A stretch of 64,000 nt of DNA from Azospirillum tabaci (lineage in GTDB: Bacteria > Pseudomonadota > Alphaproteobacteria > Azospirillales > Azospirillaceae), in contig NZ_JACCJY010000015.1 in assembly GCF_014596085.1 (NCBI RefSeq), positions 62,001 to 126,000 on the forward strand, in the 5' to 3' direction. The notes under the pieces are model-generated. The model ran no database searches, was not told the origin of the DNA, and was given only the letters and a program-made list of their open reading frames with translations. This document shows, one piece after another, positions 1-7,975 of this stretch; positions within the stretch are counted from its first letter, which is position 1, and each line of letters begins with the position of its first letter. The position numbers and the translations under genes were made by a program.

Positions 1-1056
1 ATGAGATTGCTCCGCGCCCTCGCCGCCACCCTGGCCCTTCTCGCCGCCGCGCCGGCCCTTGCCGAGGAGGCGCCCGCGGTCATCCGCTTCGGCTCGGTCG
101 GCTTCGGCCCCGGCCAGCCCTTCGGCACCGGCCTGGTCGGCGCCGCCCACAGCAAGGGCTTCGTCGAGGCGGAGTTCAAGGACACCCCGACCAAGCTGGA
201 ATGGACCTACTTCCACGCCACCGGCCCCGCCATCAACGAGGCGCTGTCCAACCGCCAGGTCGACTTCGCGGTGTATGGCGGGCTGCCGAACATCATCGGC
301 AAGGCGGGCGGCCTGCCGACGAAGATCCTGCTGTCCGGCGACCGCACCACGGTCTTCACCGTCGCGCGCAGCGACCTGCCGATCACCTCGATCCAGGATC
401 TGAAGGGCCGCAGGATCGCCGTACAGAAAGCCACGATCATCCATTTCGTCCTGCTGAAGACGCTGGAGGCCAACGGCCTGTCGGAGAAGGACGTCTCCAT
501 CGTCGAGCTGAAGAACGCCGACCAGCTCGCCGCGCTGCAGAGCGGCGCGGTGGACGCCGCCTTCGGCGCCAGCTTTCTGCTGGGGCTGCGCGACCAGGGC
601 GTGGTCAAGGTGATCGCCAGCACCAAGACCGGCGGCCCCACCGTCCAGACCTTCGGCGGCGTTCTGGTGCACGACGCCTTCGAGAAGGCCTATCCGGGCG
701 CCACGGCGAAGGTCGTGCGCGGCTTCGTCAAGGCCGCCCACTGGGCCGGGCTGGAGGAGAACCGGGAGGAGGCGCTCCAGGTCTGGGGCAAGTCCGGCAT
801 TCCGTTGAGCGCCCTGCGGGAGGATTACGCCGGCTCCCCGGTGAAGGAACAGATCAACCCGCTGCTCGACAACTTCACCCTGTCCCGCTTCGCCGCCGGC
901 ATCGAATTCGCCAAGCAGCAGAGGCTGATCCGCGCGGACGTGGACCTCAAGAGCTGGGTGGATCCGTCCTATCTGAACGCCGCCCTGCGCGATCTCGGCC
1001 TGGAGGGCTTCTGGACGGAGCGCGCCGCCGACGGCTCGCCCAAGCCGCGCGGTTGA
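1..1056 (+). CDS. ABC transporter substrate-binding protein, aliphatic sulfonate type
   Basis: 351 aa periplasmic binding protein of the SsuA/TauA/NrtA class. Residues 1-21 form a Sec signal peptide (RLLRALAATLALLAAAPALA, then EE). The mature part has the usual two-lobe layout, with NRQVDFAVYGGLP near residue 85 and a DLKGRRIAVQK segment near 135 that is typical of the family. The ATG is the first base of the window, so any promoter lies outside; the signal peptide directly after it supports this start. It lies 14 bp upstream of an AprA-like flavoprotein and a ferredoxin. No permease or ATPase is beside it, so it may dock on the transporter at 6285-7949. The exact ligand cannot be read from the sequence. 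Confidence 0.85.
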   Translation: MRLLRALAATLALLAAAPALAEEAPAVIRFGSVGFGPGQPFGTGLVGAAHSKGFVEAEFKDTPTKLEWTYFHATGPAINEALSNRQVDFAVYGGLPNIIGKAGGLPTKILLSGDRTTVFTVARSDLPITSIQDLKGRRIAVQKATIIHFVLLKTLEANGLSEKDVSIVELKNADQLAALQSGAVDAAFGASFLLGLRDQGVVKVIASTKTGGPTVQTFGGVLVHDAFEKAYPGATAKVVRGFVKAAHWAGLEENREEALQVWGKSGIPLSALREDYAGSPVKEQINPLLDNFTLSRFAAGIEFAKQQRLIRADVDLKSWVDPSYLNAALRDLGLEGFWTERAADGSPKPRG

Positions 1057-1070
1057 GGAGAACACGCGCC

Positions 1071-2663
1071 ATGAGCGAATCCACCCTCCATTTGACCGCC
1101 GATGTCCTGGTGATCGGCGGCGGTCCCGCCGGCTGCTGGGCGGCGCTGGCGGCGCGCCGCGCCGGGGCCAGCGTGGTGCTGGCCGAAAAGGGCTATGTCG
1201 GCACCTCGGGCGCCACGCCGCCCGCCAACACGACGTTGTTCTACACGGTGCCCGGCGACCGCCTCCAGAACGACGGCATGGTCGATCACCGCGTCGCCCC
1301 CGCCAAGGGATTCATCGTCCGCGACTTCGTCCGCCGCGTCTACGACGAGACCACCGTAAACACCGAGCTGATGACCCGCTGGGGCTATCCCTGGCCGCGC
1401 AACGAGACGGGCAAGACCTTCCGCGGCAATCTGCGCGGACCCGACTACATGATCTTCCTGCGCAAGCGCCTGCTGGCGGAGGGGGTGCGCATCCTCGACC
1501 ACAGCCCGGCGCTGGAACTGCTGACCGCCGACGGCGTGGCCGCCGGGGCTGCCGGGATCACCCGCCGGACCGGCGACCGCTGGGAGGTGCGCGCCGGGGC
1601 GGTGGTCGTCGCCACGGGCGGCTGCGCCTTCCGCTCCGGCGTGGTCGGCACGCACAACCTGACCGGCGACGGCTACCTGCTGGCCGCCGAGGCCGGGGCG
1701 CGCTTCTCCGGCATGGAGTTCTCCGGCCAGTGGGCGCTCGCCCCGGCGGAGGGTGGGCTGACCAAGGGCATCATCTATTTCAGCGGCAGTTTCAGCGACG
1801 CCGACGGCACCCCCATCCCGCATCCCGGCGTGCCCGACGCGCTGGCCGCCGGGCGGAGCGTCCATGCGGTGCTCGACCGGGCCGACCCCTATCTGGAGGA
1901 CGGTTACCGCAAGGGCCAGCCGAACATCTTCGTCTATTTCCACCGGCTGGGCGGCAACCCCTTCACCGACCGCTATCCCGTCCGGCTGCTGTACGAGGGC
2001 ACGGTGCGTGCGGCCGGCGGGCTGGACGTGGACGAGCGCTGCGCCACCTCCGTCCCCGGCCTCTACGCGGTCGGCGACGCCACCACGCGGGAGAAGCTGA
2101 CCGGAGCGGCGATGAGCGGCGGCGGCCCGGCGGTCGCATGGTGCATCGCATCCGGCACCTGGGCCGGGCAGGCGGCGACCGCCTTCGCCCGCCAGTTCGC
2201 TGCGGGAACGGCGGGGCTTGCCGGACGGCCCGTCCACGCGATCGGCGGCGCCGGGCTGCGGCCCGCCGCGAACCCCGATCCGGAACGGACGGCGGAAGCG
2301 GTCACCCGCGCCGTGCAGCAGGAGATCCTGCCGCTCGACCGCAACTACCGGCGGACCGGAGCCGGCATCGCGGCGGCGCTGGAGCGTCTGGACGGGCTGT
2401 GGGAGGCCGCGCGCGACGGGCTGGCGCCGCCTGCCGGGGCCACGCCACGCGACATCGTCCGCGCACGCGAAGCGGCGGCGCTGGTCGCCACCGCCCGCTG
2501 GATTCTGGCCAGCGCCGGGCAGCGCACCGAAACGCGCGGTCTGCACCGGCGGGCGGATTTCCCCGGCCTCGACCCCGCCCAGCACCATCATCTTCTCAGC
2601 GGCGGCCTCGACCGGGTCTGGGTCCGCCGCGCCGACCCGCACGAGGAGGCGGTCGCCGCATGA
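1071..2663 (+). CDS. FAD-dependent oxidoreductase, AprA / fumarate reductase flavoprotein-like
   Basis: 530 aa. An N-terminal dinucleotide-binding motif (VLVIGGGPAGCWAALAA, residues ~10-26) is followed by an FAD segment and a late GLYAVGDATT motif that closes the FAD site. This is the architecture of the succinate dehydrogenase/fumarate reductase/APS reductase alpha family. The ATG at 1071 follows a GAGGAG ribosome site; longer upstream frames overlap the previous gene. The stop overlaps the ferredoxin start (ATGA at 2660), so the two are probably one flavin/iron-sulfur unit. Its place in a sulfonate region suggests a redox step on a sulfur compound. Real APS reductase activity is not implied, and the substrate is unknown. 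Confidence 0.82.
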   Translation: MSESTLHLTADVLVIGGGPAGCWAALAARRAGASVVLAEKGYVGTSGATPPANTTLFYTVPGDRLQNDGMVDHRVAPAKGFIVRDFVRRVYDETTVNTELMTRWGYPWPRNETGKTFRGNLRGPDYMIFLRKRLLAEGVRILDHSPALELLTADGVAAGAAGITRRTGDRWEVRAGAVVVATGGCAFRSGVVGTHNLTGDGYLLAAEAGARFSGMEFSGQWALAPAEGGLTKGIIYFSGSFSDADGTPIPHPGVPDALAAGRSVHAVLDRADPYLEDGYRKGQPNIFVYFHRLGGNPFTDRYPVRLLYEGTVRAAGGLDVDERCATSVPGLYAVGDATTREKLTGAAMSGGGPAVAWCIASGTWAGQAATAFARQFAAGTAGLAGRPVHAIGGAGLRPAANPDPERTAEAVTRAVQQEILPLDRNYRRTGAGIAAALERLDGLWEAARDGLAPPAGATPRDIVRAREAAALVATARWILASAGQRTETRGLHRRADFPGLDPAQHHHLLSGGLDRVWVRRADPHEEAVAA

Positions 2664-3025
2664 TCGAGCTCATCCTGTCCGAGCGCTGCATCGCTTGCGG
2701 CACCTGCGCCAAGGTCTGCCCCGACGACGTTCTGCGCACCGACGCGGCGGGGGAACCCGTCATCGCCCACAAGGAGGATTGCCAGACCTGCTATCTGTGC
2801 GAGCTGTTCTGCCCGGTGGACGCGCTCTACGTCTCGCCGCGCACGGCGCCCGACCCGACGGTGGACGCCGCCGCGCTGATCGCCGCCGGCCTGGTCGGCA
2901 GCTACCGCCGCGAGTTGGGCTGGGCACGGGGCCGCCCCGGCGGCACGGAGACGGACCTGTCCTACCGCATGCACGAAGCCTTCACCGAACCGTTCGGCGA
3001 GATCTGGAAACGCTCCGGCATCTGA
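2660..3025 (+). CDS. 4Fe-4S dicluster ferredoxin (AprB-like)
   Basis: 121 aa. Two clusters of cysteines are visible: CIACGTCAKVCP near residues 10-21 and CQTCYLCELFCP near 43-54. That is the layout of a 2[4Fe-4S] ferredoxin. The C-terminal ~65 residues carry no recognised motif. The gene overlaps the flavoprotein by four bases (ATGA), implying translational coupling and an electron-transfer partnership between the two. This flavoprotein plus ferredoxin pair is known from sulfur-assimilation gene neighbourhoods; the partner reaction is not known here. Confidence 0.85.
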   Translation: MIELILSERCIACGTCAKVCPDDVLRTDAAGEPVIAHKEDCQTCYLCELFCPVDALYVSPRTAPDPTVDAAALIAAGLVGSYRRELGWARGRPGGTETDLSYRMHEAFTEPFGEIWKRSGI

Positions 3026-3506
3026 TACCGTGGGCGGACCCGACAGACGAAGCCCTCAGGCGGCGGCCGTCTGACATGAGGCTTCGGGAGGCGGAGCACC
3101 CAGCCTGTCCCCGAAGTCCTCTTCATCGTTCGGCCCATCGTCTGGGTTCCGGCAAGCTTATGGCGCGGATCGCCGCCACAGTCTCCCAACAGGGGGCGAT
3201 CGGCGTTCCATCGTGTCCCGCATGGGCCGGATGGGCGCCGGTGCACCCGCCGACCGCCCCCGCCCCGGCGATCAGGAGGCGTCCCGCGTCACTCATTTCT
3301 GTCCTCCCGCGATGGCTGCGCCCCGTCCTCGTCGCGGGATCGTCGAAAAACCTCGCCTGGGACGAAGCGCGCGCTTGACGTCGGGCATAAACCCTATTTT
3401 TCTATATGGAATATATATTATAAATACGGATACGGATTGTTGTTATGAGCGCCGCAGCCGTCCGGAGGATGCCCCGTCTCCTTCCCTCCCGAACAGGAGA
3501 CCCGAC
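3026..3506. other. Intergenic region without a convincing gene
   Basis: About 480 bases. The first 340 are GC-rich with no frame that has family-like sequence. The last part (from ~3375) becomes strongly AT-rich and looks regulatory. I see no riboswitch that I can name. Confidence 0.5.
3375..3440 (+). promoter_or_regulatory. AT-rich promoter/regulatory region
   Basis: A TTGACG hexamer at 3375-3380 is followed by an unusually AT-rich tract with several TATA-like hexamers (3395-3430). It stands out against the ~70% GC surroundings. It precedes the small frame at 3507 and the nitroreductase at 3749. No -10 hexamer with ideal spacing can be singled out, and the TTC-N6-GAA element at 3400-3411 is only a weak operator candidate. 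Confidence 0.45.
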
Positions 3507-3710
3507 ATGACGGCCTCGGACGACGTCCAATGGATGCGGATCGCGTCGCTCAGCCCGTCTTGCGCCTTGCCCCTGCCGCTGCCATCGGAACCCCCGGCGG
3601 GCGCATCGGACGGAGGGCGCGCGGACGATCCGCCGGCCAGCCATCGGCTGGCCCTGGGGGTCGGCATCCCCGGCGCAGTCCTCCCGGCGCCGCTGGCCGC
3701 CCTGACCTGA
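3507..3710 (+). CDS. Possible small protein or leader peptide, 67 aa
   Basis: A short frame with a good ribosome site (AGGAGA, about 8 nt before the ATG) downstream of the AT-rich promoter region. The product is Ala/Pro/Ser rich with no motif or membrane segment I recognise. It ends 38 bp before the nitroreductase gene and could be a leader or simply a chance frame in high-GC DNA. The main support is the start context. Confidence 0.3.
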   Translation: MTASDDVQWMRIASLSPSCALPLPLPSEPPAGASDGGRADDPPASHRLALGVGIPGAVLPAPLAALT

Positions 3711-3748
3711 CCTGACCGCCCCCTTTCTCCCAGACGGAGCCTCGCTTC

Positions 3749-4375
3749 ATGCCGGACACCCTCGTTTCCGCCGAATCCCCCATTGCCGGTCTTCCGGACG
3801 ACCTCGTGCCGGCTGCCGAGCGCCTGTTCCTGAACGCCCGCACGCCGCAGTCCTGGTCGGACCGCCCGGTCCCGGTGGAGACGCTGCACCGGCTTTACGA
3901 GCTGGTCCGGCTGGCGCCGACCGCCTTCAACGGCAGTCCGGCGCGTTTCGTCTTCCTGACGACGCCGGAGGCCAAGGAACGGCTGCGCCCGGCGCTGAGC
4001 CGCGGGAACCTGTCCAAGCTGGCCGCCGGAGTCATTGCCATCGCCGCCTACGACCGCCGCTTCACCGAACATCTGCCGGTGCTGAGCCCGCATTTCGACC
4101 CGACGCCGCTGTTCGCCAACGATCCCGCCCTGACGGAGACAACCGCTTTCCGCAGCGGCACGCTCCAGGCCGGCTACCTGATCCTGGCCGCCCGGCTGCT
4201 GGGGCTGGACGCCGGGCCGATGTCGGGGTTCGACGCCGACGCGGTGGACCGGGAGTTCTTCCCCGACGGGCGCCTGCACGCCAACATCCTCGTGGCGCTT
4301 GGCCATGCCGAGGGGCCGCCGGCCCGTCCCCGCGCACCGCGCCTGGACCTGTCCCAGGCCGTGACCGTCCTGTGA
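3749..4375 (+). CDS. Nitroreductase family protein, RutE/HadB-like
   Basis: 208 aa FMN-dependent oxidoreductase. Family landmarks are ARTPQSWSDRPV near the N-terminus, LAPTAFNGSPARFVF near residues 55-69, LRPALSRGNLSKL, and LGLDAGPMSGFDADAVD near 150-166. This set matches the RutE (3-hydroxypropanoate/malonic semialdehyde reductase) subfamily, and the length is normal. Inside the sulfonate region it may reduce an aldehyde or supply flavin chemistry, but its neighbours are not the pyrimidine (rut) genes, so the RutE reaction is only one possibility. Confidence 0.82.
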   Translation: MPDTLVSAESPIAGLPDDLVPAAERLFLNARTPQSWSDRPVPVETLHRLYELVRLAPTAFNGSPARFVFLTTPEAKERLRPALSRGNLSKLAAGVIAIAAYDRRFTEHLPVLSPHFDPTPLFANDPALTETTAFRSGTLQAGYLILAARLLGLDAGPMSGFDADAVDREFFPDGRLHANILVALGHAEGPPARPRAPRLDLSQAVTVL

Positions 4376-4440
4376 GCCAACCGCGGTACGAGGACGCACG
4401 CCATGACCGTTCCCGCCGGGATCCGGCGCCCGGAGAAGGC

Positions 4441-5247
4441 GTGAGCACCCCTACCGTCTTGCGTCCGCTGGCGCAGGCGCCCGCGGCGGATCTCGCCCGC
4501 GTGCGCTTCGTGCTGACCGACATGGACGACACGCTGACCCACCGGGGCCGCCTGTCCGCCCGCACCTATGACGCCATCGAGCGGTTGCGGGACGCCGGGC
4601 TTCCGGTGCTGCCGGTGACCGCGGCCCCCGCCGGCTGGGCCGACCAGATGGCCCGCATGTGGCCGGTGGACGGGGTGATCGCCGAGAACGGCGGCCTGTT
4701 CCTGCGCCGCACCCCGGACGGCGACGTCGAGCGCCGCTACTGGCACGGGGAGGCGGAGCGGGCGACGGTCGCGGAACGGCTCGACCGGCTGTCGCACGCC
4801 ATTCGCGAGGAGTTGCCGGGGGTGGAGCCGGCGAGCGATCAGCCCTTCCGCCTGACCAGCCTCGCCTTCCGTGCGCCGGAGGATGCCGGTTTGCGGGCGG
4901 CCCTGGCCGCGCGCTTCCGGGAGGCCGGGGCGGACGTGACGGTCAATTCGCTGTGGGTGCTGGGCTGGATCGGCGGCTACGACAAGCTGACCATGGCCCG
5001 CCGTGTGCTGCGCGAGACCCACGGCCTGGACATCGACGCCGCCGCCGATGCGGTCGCCTACGCCGGCGATTCGGTCAACGACGCGCCGATGTTCGCCCAT
5101 TTCCCGCTGTCGATCGGCGTCAGCACGGTGGCCGACATCCTGCCCGAGCTTCCCGCGCCGCCCGCATGGATCACCCGCGGCCCCGGCGGCGACGGCTTCG
5201 TGGAGTTGGCCGACGCGCTGCTGGCCGCCCGCCGCACGGTTCGCTGA
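4441..5247 (+). CDS. HAD-IIB family phosphatase
   Basis: 268 aa. The first HAD motif is DMDDTLTHRG (nucleophile and acid/base Asp), followed by the Cof-type cap region and a late motif AYAGDSVNDAPMF with the metal-binding Asp residues. The proteins are close to the mannosyl-3-phosphoglycerate phosphatase/Cof group; the substrate is unknown. I chose the GTG at 4441 because GGAGAAGG lies just upstream. An in-frame GTG at 4372 overlaps the previous stop but has no ribosome site. The start is also coupled (GTGA) to a 13-codon reading frame at 4403-4444. Confidence 0.8.
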   Translation: MSTPTVLRPLAQAPAADLARVRFVLTDMDDTLTHRGRLSARTYDAIERLRDAGLPVLPVTAAPAGWADQMARMWPVDGVIAENGGLFLRRTPDGDVERRYWHGEAERATVAERLDRLSHAIREELPGVEPASDQPFRLTSLAFRAPEDAGLRAALAARFREAGADVTVNSLWVLGWIGGYDKLTMARRVLRETHGLDIDAAADAVAYAGDSVNDAPMFAHFPLSIGVSTVADILPELPAPPAWITRGPGGDGFVELADALLAARRTVR

Positions 5248-5264
5248 CGCACAGCGGGGTAGTG

Positions 5265-6167
5265 ATGCTTCCCACCAACCTCGACATGGACGTGCTGCGG
5301 GCGCTGGTCATCGCCATGGAGCATGGCGGCTTCGCCCGCGCCGCCGAGCGGCTGGGTCGCAGCCAGTCGGCGATCAGCCTCCAGATGAAGAAGCTGGAGG
5401 AGCAGGTTGGCCAGCCGCTGTTCCGCAAGGCGGGCCGCACCGTGGCGCTGACCGACGCCGGGGATCTGCTGCTGGGCTACGCCCGCCGCATCGTTGCCCT
5501 GAACGACGAGGCGCTGTCCGCCGCGCGCGGGCGGGCGATGGACGGCACGGTGCGGGTCGGCTTCCCGCAGGATCTGGCGGAGCGCTGGCTGCCCGCCGTG
5601 CTCGGCTCCTTCCACCGTGCCCATCCGCGCATCCATGTGGAGGCGCAGGTGGGCCGCGGGCGCGAACTGCGCGAGAGGGTCGCGCACGGAGCGCTCGATC
5701 TGGCTTTGGCCTTCGGTGAGATCGGCGGCACGCCCGGCATTTCCGGTGCGGCGGCGCTCGCCCATCTGCCGGTGGTCTGGGTGGCGCCGGAGGGATTCCG
5801 GGGTGATCCGGAAAGCTCCCTGCCGCTCGCCCTGCTCGACGCGCCCTGCATGTTCCGCCAGCACGGGATCGAACGGCTGGACGGCGGCGGGCGGACCTGG
5901 CGCATCACCTTCACCAGCCCCAGCTTGTCCGGTTTGTGGGCGGCGGTGGAAGCCGGGCTGGGGGTGACCGTCCGCACCCCGCTGGGCCTGCCGGACACGC
6001 TGTCGATCCTCGAACCGGACGGGGCATTGCCGGCGCTCGGCACGGTGCCGCTGGAACTGCACCGCGCGCTGTCCGCGGCCAGCCCCGCGGTGGATCGGCT
6101 GTGCGGGATTCTGACCGAATCCCTGGGCGCGATGCTGGCCGACGCCCGACCGAACAAACAACACTGA
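5265..6167 (+). CDS. LysR-family transcriptional regulator
   Basis: 300 aa. An N-terminal winged helix-turn-helix covers residues ~5-65 (FARAAERLGRSQSAISLQMKKLE is the recognition region, split here by position ~25-47). A LysR substrate-binding domain follows from ~92 onwards. An in-frame GTG directly precedes the ATG; ATG was preferred. The gene lies 117 bp upstream of the SsuCBA-type transporter and reads in the same direction. The intervening DNA contains two inverted repeats with LysR-site geometry. A role like CysB/Cbl/SsuR in sulfur control is inferred from this context only. Confidence 0.88.
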   Translation: MLPTNLDMDVLRALVIAMEHGGFARAAERLGRSQSAISLQMKKLEEQVGQPLFRKAGRTVALTDAGDLLLGYARRIVALNDEALSAARGRAMDGTVRVGFPQDLAERWLPAVLGSFHRAHPRIHVEAQVGRGRELRERVAHGALDLALAFGEIGGTPGISGAAALAHLPVVWVAPEGFRGDPESSLPLALLDAPCMFRQHGIERLDGGGRTWRITFTSPSLSGLWAAVEAGLGVTVRTPLGLPDTLSILEPDGALPALGTVPLELHRALSAASPAVDRLCGILTESLGAMLADARPNKQH

Positions 6168-6181
6168 ATACTCGTTACTTG

Positions 6182-6200
6182 AGGATTTCTGAACAATCCT
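6182..6200. promoter_or_regulatory. Inverted repeat AGGATT-N7-AATCCT, candidate LysR operator
   Basis: Perfect 6-bp arms around a 7-nt spacer. It contains the T-N11-A core expected of LysR-type sites and lies between the regulator gene and the transporter operon. Confidence 0.5.
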
Positions 6201-6217
6201 GTTTGTGTTTTTTGTTT

Positions 6218-6238
6218 TTCCTATCTCCGCAATAGGAA
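6218..6238. promoter_or_regulatory. Inverted repeat TTCCTAT-N7-ATAGGAA, candidate LysR operator
   Basis: Perfect 7-bp arms around a 7-nt spacer, 17 bp after the repeat at 6182-6200 and 46 bp before the permease ATG. Same spacer length as the first repeat but a different arm sequence. It may alternatively form a hairpin in the 5' leader. Confidence 0.5.
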
Positions 6239-6284
6239 TAGGCTTTTCCCGCAGCGCCAACCCTGGCCGGCTTCGGGAGGCATC

Positions 6285-7094
6285 ATGACGGCAGCCACCG
6301 TGAGAAAGCCGGGACGTTCGTCCCGCGCCGCCGCGCTCGCGGCGGGCCTGCGCCGCTGCGCGGTGCCTCTGGCCCTGCTGGCGCTGTGGCAGACCAGCGT
6401 CGGGCTCGGCTGGATTTCCACCCGCTCCATCCCGTCGCCCACCCAGATCCTGCTGGCCTTCTGGGAACTGACGGCCAGCGGCGAACTGGCGGTTCATCTG
6501 CTGGTGTCGCTGGGCCGGGTCAGCGCCGGGCTGGCCATCGGCGTGTCGGTCGGCACGGTTTGCGCCCTGATCGCCGGTCTGTCGAAGCGGGGAGAGGACG
6601 CGCTGGACGCCCTGCTCCAGATGCTGCGCACCTTGCCCCATCTGGCGCTGGTGCCACTGTTCATCCTGTGGTTCGGCATCGGCGAGGCGCCGAAGATCGC
6701 CCTGGTCGCGCTCGGCTCCGCCTTTCCGATCTATCTGAACCTTTTCGCCGGCATCCGCACGGTCGACGCCAAGGTGGTGGAGGCCGTGTCCACCCTTGGC
6801 CTCACCCGGCGGGAACTGATCGCCTTCGTCATCCTGCCGGGGGCGCTGCCCTCCTTCCTGACCGGGCTGCGCTACGCCCTCGGCGTGGCGTGGCTCAGCC
6901 TGGTGGTGGGGGAGCAGATCAACGCCTCCAGCGGCATCGGCTATCTGGCGATGACCGCCCGCGACTTCCTGCGCACCGACGTGATCATCGTCGCCCTGAT
7001 CGTCTACGCCATCCTGGGGCTGCTCGCCGACCTGATCGTCCGGGTGATCGAGCGGTCGGCCCTGGTTTGGCGCCCCGCCTTCATCAAGGAGTGA
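6285..7094 (+). CDS. ABC transporter permease, SsuC/TauC type
   Basis: 269 aa inner-membrane permease with about six hydrophobic segments. The EAA-type cytoplasmic loop is seen as VEAVSTLGLTRRELIAFVILPGALP (positions ~167-191, key residues E-A-x3-G-x9-P). TSVGLGWISTRSIPSPTQIL near the N-terminus is typical of the nitrate/sulfonate/taurine permeases. It is the first gene of the permease-ATPase-binding protein-monooxygenase run, with only 6 bp to the ATPase. Confidence 0.9.
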   Translation: MTAATVRKPGRSSRAAALAAGLRRCAVPLALLALWQTSVGLGWISTRSIPSPTQILLAFWELTASGELAVHLLVSLGRVSAGLAIGVSVGTVCALIAGLSKRGEDALDALLQMLRTLPHLALVPLFILWFGIGEAPKIALVALGSAFPIYLNLFAGIRTVDAKVVEAVSTLGLTRRELIAFVILPGALPSFLTGLRYALGVAWLSLVVGEQINASSGIGYLAMTARDFLRTDVIIVALIVYAILGLLADLIVRVIERSALVWRPAFIKE

Positions 7095-7100
7095 CCCTCC

Positions 7101-7949
7101 ATGAGCCACAACCTTCCGCAAACCGCCGCTCCCGAGCCCGAAGCCGTCGTGACGGTGCGCGGCTTGGTCCGCGGCTTCGGCAACGGCAACGTGCTGGACG
7201 GCCTGTCGCTGGATCTTCAACCGGGGTCCTTCACCGCCCTGCTGGGCCGGTCCGGCTGCGGCAAGTCCACGCTGCTGCGCACGCTGGCAAAGCTGGACCC
7301 GGCGCCGCACGGCACGGTCACGCTGCCCGACGAGCGCGCCGTGGTGTTCCAGGAGCCGCGGCTGGTCCCCTGGATGCCCGTTCTGCGCAACGTCACGCTG
7401 GGGCTTCGCCATGCCGACGCGGAAGCCCGCGGTCTCGCAGCCCTGGCGGAGGTCGGGCTGTCCCACCGCACCCGCGCCTGGCCGCTGACCCTGTCGGGCG
7501 GCGAGGCGCAGCGGGCGGCGCTGGCCCGTGCGCTGGTGCGGGAGCCGCGCCTGCTGCTGCTCGACGAGCCCTTCGCGGCGCTCGACGCGCTGACCCGACT
7601 GCGCATGCAGCGGCTGGTCGAAACGCTGTGGCGCGCCCACGCCCCGGCGATCCTGCTGGTGACCCACGACGTGGACGAGGCGTTGCTGCTGGCCGACCGC
7701 GCCCTGGTGATGGCCGACGGCCGGATCGCCGCCGACATCCCGGTCCCGCTCGCCCGCCCGCGCCGCCACGGCGACCCCGGATTCATCGCGCTGCGCAGCC
7801 GCCTGCTCGCCGAACTCGGCATCGACGAGGAGCGTCTCGCCGGGCAGGAGCCGCAGCGCAGCGCCACCGATTCCAGATCGGCGGCGCCCGGCGTGGCCGT
7901 GGGCGGCTACGCCCTGCCCGCGGGAGCCGTCGCCGCCCCTTCCCACTGA
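7101..7949 (+). CDS. ABC transporter ATP-binding protein, SsuB/TauB type
   Basis: 282 aa. Walker A GRSGCGKST (residues 49-57), Q-loop VVFQEPRLVPW (~81-91), signature LSGGEAQRA (131-139), Walker B LLLLDEP (151-157) and switch His in VTHDVDEA are all intact. The QEPRLVPW segment is typical of the sulfonate/nitrate/taurine subfamily. The C-terminal ~50 residues are a variable Ala-rich extension. It energises uptake together with the adjacent permease and binding protein. Confidence 0.92.
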   Translation: MSHNLPQTAAPEPEAVVTVRGLVRGFGNGNVLDGLSLDLQPGSFTALLGRSGCGKSTLLRTLAKLDPAPHGTVTLPDERAVVFQEPRLVPWMPVLRNVTLGLRHADAEARGLAALAEVGLSHRTRAWPLTLSGGEAQRAALARALVREPRLLLLDEPFAALDALTRLRMQRLVETLWRAHAPAILLVTHDVDEALLLADRALVMADGRIAADIPVPLARPRRHGDPGFIALRSRLLAELGIDEERLAGQEPQRSATDSRSAAPGVAVGGYALPAGAVAAPSH

Positions 7950-7975
7950 CTCCCAACCCGCGGGACGCCCAACCC

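Noticed and set aside
1071-3025. True dissimilatory APS reductase (aprAB)
   Set aside because: No sat, qmo or dsr genes are nearby, the ferredoxin is short, and the neighbours concern sulfonates. Only family-level similarity is claimed.
3213-3710. A 165-residue frame upstream of the nitroreductase
   Set aside because: It runs through the AT-rich promoter-like tract and has no family-like sequence. Only the last 67 codons have a plausible start context.
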